Positions 61,015-64,000 of a DNA stretch of 64,000 nucleotides are shown here, in pieces (within the stretch, counting starts at the first letter, position 1; each line of letters starts with the position of its first letter). The notes beneath the pieces are model-generated. The model saw only the letters and a list, made by a program, of their open reading frames with translations. It was not told the origin of the DNA and did not search any database. A program made the position numbers and the translations under genes. Source of the stretch: Perca fluviatilis (Eukaryota; Chordata; Actinopteri; Perciformes; Percidae); the NCBI RefSeq assembly GCF_010015445.1, contig NC_053127.1, positions 26,880,215 to 26,944,214 on the forward strand. Direction: 5' to 3'.

Positions 61015-61363
61015 CAGAGATCTTCAACAGAGGGTTCGCGACCCCTAGGGGGTCCTCAGAGTCACTGCAGGGGGCCCGCCAAATCAACAACATTTAAGAT
61101 ACGCTTACGTATGATACAGGTAAGCTTCTAGATTCACTGTGCCTTCCACAAGTACGTTTGACATTAAAACATGATGATATACTAGCTTAGTATTGTAGGG
61201 CACCATAAAAAGGAATGTGTATTGGCTTTAGGCCGCACTACACCTTATTGTCGGCCCAGTTTATTATTCAACTCAATTTAATACAATATATGTAGTAGGG
61301 GGTCCCTTCTATTCTCTCTTTAAGGTTAGGGGTCATTGGCCTAAAAAACGTTGAAGACCCCTG
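61015..61363. mobile_element. hAT-type MITE, 349 bp, with TSD
   Basis: The left end CAGAGATCTTCAACAGAGG pairs with the right end AACGTTGAAGACCCCTG. Flanks GCTTATTT (61007-61014) and GCTTATTA (61364-61371) match at seven of eight. G-rich and C-rich blocks (GACCCCTAGGGGGTCC) lie near the left end. Non-coding. Confidence 0.85.
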
Positions 61364-61371
61364 GCTTATTA

Positions 61372-61999
61372 AATGTGTCTTCTGTTCCTTCCTCACAGTT
61401 TATCAGGACTTTTAATGTGCTTGTTACTCCGTAACGGATGCAACTTAAAATGTAGCAAAACACGATACCTGCGATTAAAAAGAAGCCTACTTAAATCAAA
61501 GTAAAATTACCTATTTTTAAAAATGATCCAAAAAACTACGGTCCTTTTTGTGCAGTATGCAATGCATTGTCCAGACGAGAGAGAGGTAACTTTGTAAACT
61601 TTATAGCCTCTATGAACATTACCGACTGTGGCAACTCGTCTTTGTAAACAGATGCTAAAATCAAGAGATTGAATAGTGGATTTAAGATACATTGGAATAA
61701 CATACATAGGTTCGCGAGTTGGCAATGGCTCCACAATTTAAGAGTGAAGCTGATCTCATTCTGTGGTCAAAGCTTTTCCGTCTCGTCTCGTTATGAAATA
61801 GGTACATTTTTGGAATGGCTTCTGTCAAATGGAAAGGTTATCAAACTTGCTGTATAATTAATTGTGTCTGACATGATACCAATAATTCAAAGTCTCACCA
61901 GCAGCATTTATGGATCTCAGCGTAGGTGGTGCTGACCATGCTCAAACTAATGAGCACTCTGACTCTCACACGCATTTACAAAGCAATCACAACACTCAA
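61372..61999. other. Unique DNA, nothing recognised
   Basis: Short ORFs only. Confidence 0.45.
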
Positions 62000-64000
62000 A
62001 AGACAAAACACACAACCATTTATTTAAAAGTCATATTTATTTTTGCACCAACCGAAAAAATCTTGGTGCAAAAGATAAATTCCCAGTTACGACATCAGTG
62101 ACAGTGCATTTCATTAAAATTGTAATGCTCAAAAAAAGAAAGAGAAAAGGAAACATCATTTACTACAACAAAAGAATATCAACACCAATAAAAGCACAGT
62201 TTCTTATGTCAAAATGTCAATGTTCAAACACAAACAACCACTTAGCTTTTAAACAGACAAAGGCGAAAAACAACAAGGAAATAATACAGTAACTTGCAAT
62301 AATGCTTCTTCTGGTAAAAAAAATAAAATAAAAATCAGTACAACCACCCTCCCAGCGTCATTTATGCTCTTACACAGCCACACACGCATACACATTACAC
62401 ATTCAATGCTGGTACACAAGAGCCAATTTAATTTTCAATCCCATTACCACAGCATTAAATTCAAAATCAATTACATGTAATAAATATGAAAGCACCTTTA
62501 AAGCTGAAATGTGTATAATTGATCAACTGACTGTGCAACATGTTCAAAAAAATTAAAAAATACATCAGGAAATGAATATACCATCAAAACAGTTTTTAAA
62601 TTTTAAATCATTACATACATAATTATTTTGCTCTAAAATCAAGGATGAGTATATACAGAACTTGCAGGATGGTCTCATTAGAACCATATTAAAGTTATGA
62701 TTAAGTGTTTCATTCTGTAACAATATTTGAATTTTCAAGCCATACGTTTTAAAACCTCATGTGTAAAAAAAAGACATTTGGGTGACCCTTACAGCCCAGG
62801 TGACAACAAGCTGAGGGACAACAATATTTCATGGTATCAAATCATTGTATTTGTGATAGTCACATATGGCGCTGGTCTGATAGGGTAACAAAAAACATAA
62901 TAATACCCTTTTAAAATTCACAAGCCCAAGGCAATGTACAAGCGAAATCCCCATAATGGATTTTGCTCTACGTGCGAACACTCAAACTGCACATGATAGC
63001 ATTAAAACATTCTCTGAGGCATTTCCTTAGTACGCCTGTGATACCAAAATATAGAAAAGGTTCTTACAGTTCATCACAACAGATTAGCATGCTATGTTCA
63101 GAGCGGCACAATAATGAGAGTAATTTACAGCAAATATGAGGAAAAAAAACGCACTCTGTTTCATGACTGCTTCTGTGTCTTCATCTGTTTTTATAGGTGC
63201 TACTGTTGGACACTTGGTTAGTACTGCGAGATACTTCAAGTCAAACTGATTGCCAAAATACTTTATCAGAGCCATCAATCAAGACATGCCCCCCACGTTG
63301 TGTTCAATGGGATCTGTAGAGTTGGTAGTGTATTGGAGTTGTGACTGCTTTACAATGTCAGTGCCCTTAGGACTGACACAAAGTTAAAACTGCATCCAAT
63401 AGAGAAGATCCAACTACAGCATCCTCTGCAATCTCAAAGGTTATACATGTCATAAGCATTTCCCTCGGTGCTCAGTCCTTCCAGCAGTTTGCCTATTTAT
63501 TTTTTTTAACCATTTGATCATTTACATTCTCTGCAAATAGTCCAAAAGCAAAAAAATGAAGTTTCCATAAAACTGCTATCTTTACAGAGCAGAGTGCCTA
63601 CATGTGGCACAGCCCTTGAGACAAAATGTTTGCCGATTTTTGCTAATCATTATACGTGTGGCAGTATAAGTAGAGACAATCAAAGGATTAGGCCTGTGAA
63701 TTGCTGGAAAGACCTTTCATTCGCTATGTGCAAATGTGTGTGTATTCACAACGGCTCAATTGATATACTCACTGTGTTGCTGTATATGGCTTCTGCTCAT
63801 TTATGGCTCCTTTTTCCCTTTATCCCTATATAGCCAGGCACTGTTTCTTACCCACAGTGAAAATAAGTAAATGTCTCATTTGTAACTTTTAGTGTGCGAT
63901 ATCACCATGCTATGGTAAAGCGAATACTCACTGATAATATTTTTCTCAAGGCCACATATTTCTGCACATCTTAAAAATGCCAAACTAGACTTCTACCATC
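62000..64000 (-). other. Possible minus-strand 3' UTR (weak)
   Basis: The stretch is AT-rich and repeat-poor. Near 62,013-62,041 the minus strand carries two AATAAA-like signals (CAAAAATAAATATG and TTTAAATAAATGG), which could end a transcript coming from beyond the right edge of the window. No coding exon is visible, so this rests on composition and signals only. Plain intergenic DNA is equally possible. Confidence 0.2.

Overview
This window looks like gene-poor, AT-rich nuclear DNA from a ray-finned (teleost) fish. I found no complete host protein-coding gene, no rRNA or tRNA gene, and nothing bacterial such as operons or ribosome-binding sites. The fish assignment rests on the mobile DNA: two decayed Tc1-type transposons of the sort abundant in fish, many short hAT-type elements with clear 8-bp target-site duplications, a tRNA-derived SINE, an L1-type reverse transcriptase fragment, a PIF/Harbinger Myb-like remnant, and many long (CA)n, (TA)n and (ATCT)n microsatellites.

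Layout. 0-6.7 kb is mostly unique sequence with small microsatellites and weak repeat fragments. 6.8-9.3 kb holds three hAT-type elements, one of 1,188 bp with a perfect 8-bp duplication. A 128-codon minus-strand ORF of unknown status lies at 9.34-9.73 kb. 10-18 kb carries scattered repeat pieces: a complete member of a 430-bp family (family A) with a perfect 9-bp duplication, a minus-strand SINE at 15 kb, and a hAT element at 17.4 kb. 18-31 kb is sparser, with a palindromic (TA/CA)n array at 22.1 kb, a broken Harbinger element with a Myb-like ORF at 23.5-24.2 kb, and a hAT element at 26.3 kb. 31.35-31.9 kb is unusually CpG-rich and ends in a strong minus-strand splice-donor match; it is the best candidate for a host promoter or first exon. 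33.5-36.5 kb holds a fresh hAT element, two abutting family A copies and an L1 fragment.

42-56 kb is a pile-up of mobile DNA. It includes a family A copy split by another MITE, a perfect-TIR element with an internal tandem duplication, a full-length but dead Tc1 flanked by a long (AT)n(AC)n tract, a LINE C-terminus, a 259-bp segment duplicated 3.1 kb away, and a three-level nest (hAT MITE, then Tc1, then hAT) whose order can be read from the target duplications. 57-64 kb is mostly unique, with one clear hAT MITE at 61.0 kb. The last 2 kb resembles a minus-strand 3' UTR by composition only.

How it works together. There are no pathways here. The window records successive transposon insertions in an intergenic or long-intron region. 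Every transposase or reverse transcriptase reading frame I could read is broken, so nothing here looks autonomous. The short elements would have depended on enzymes supplied elsewhere in the genome.
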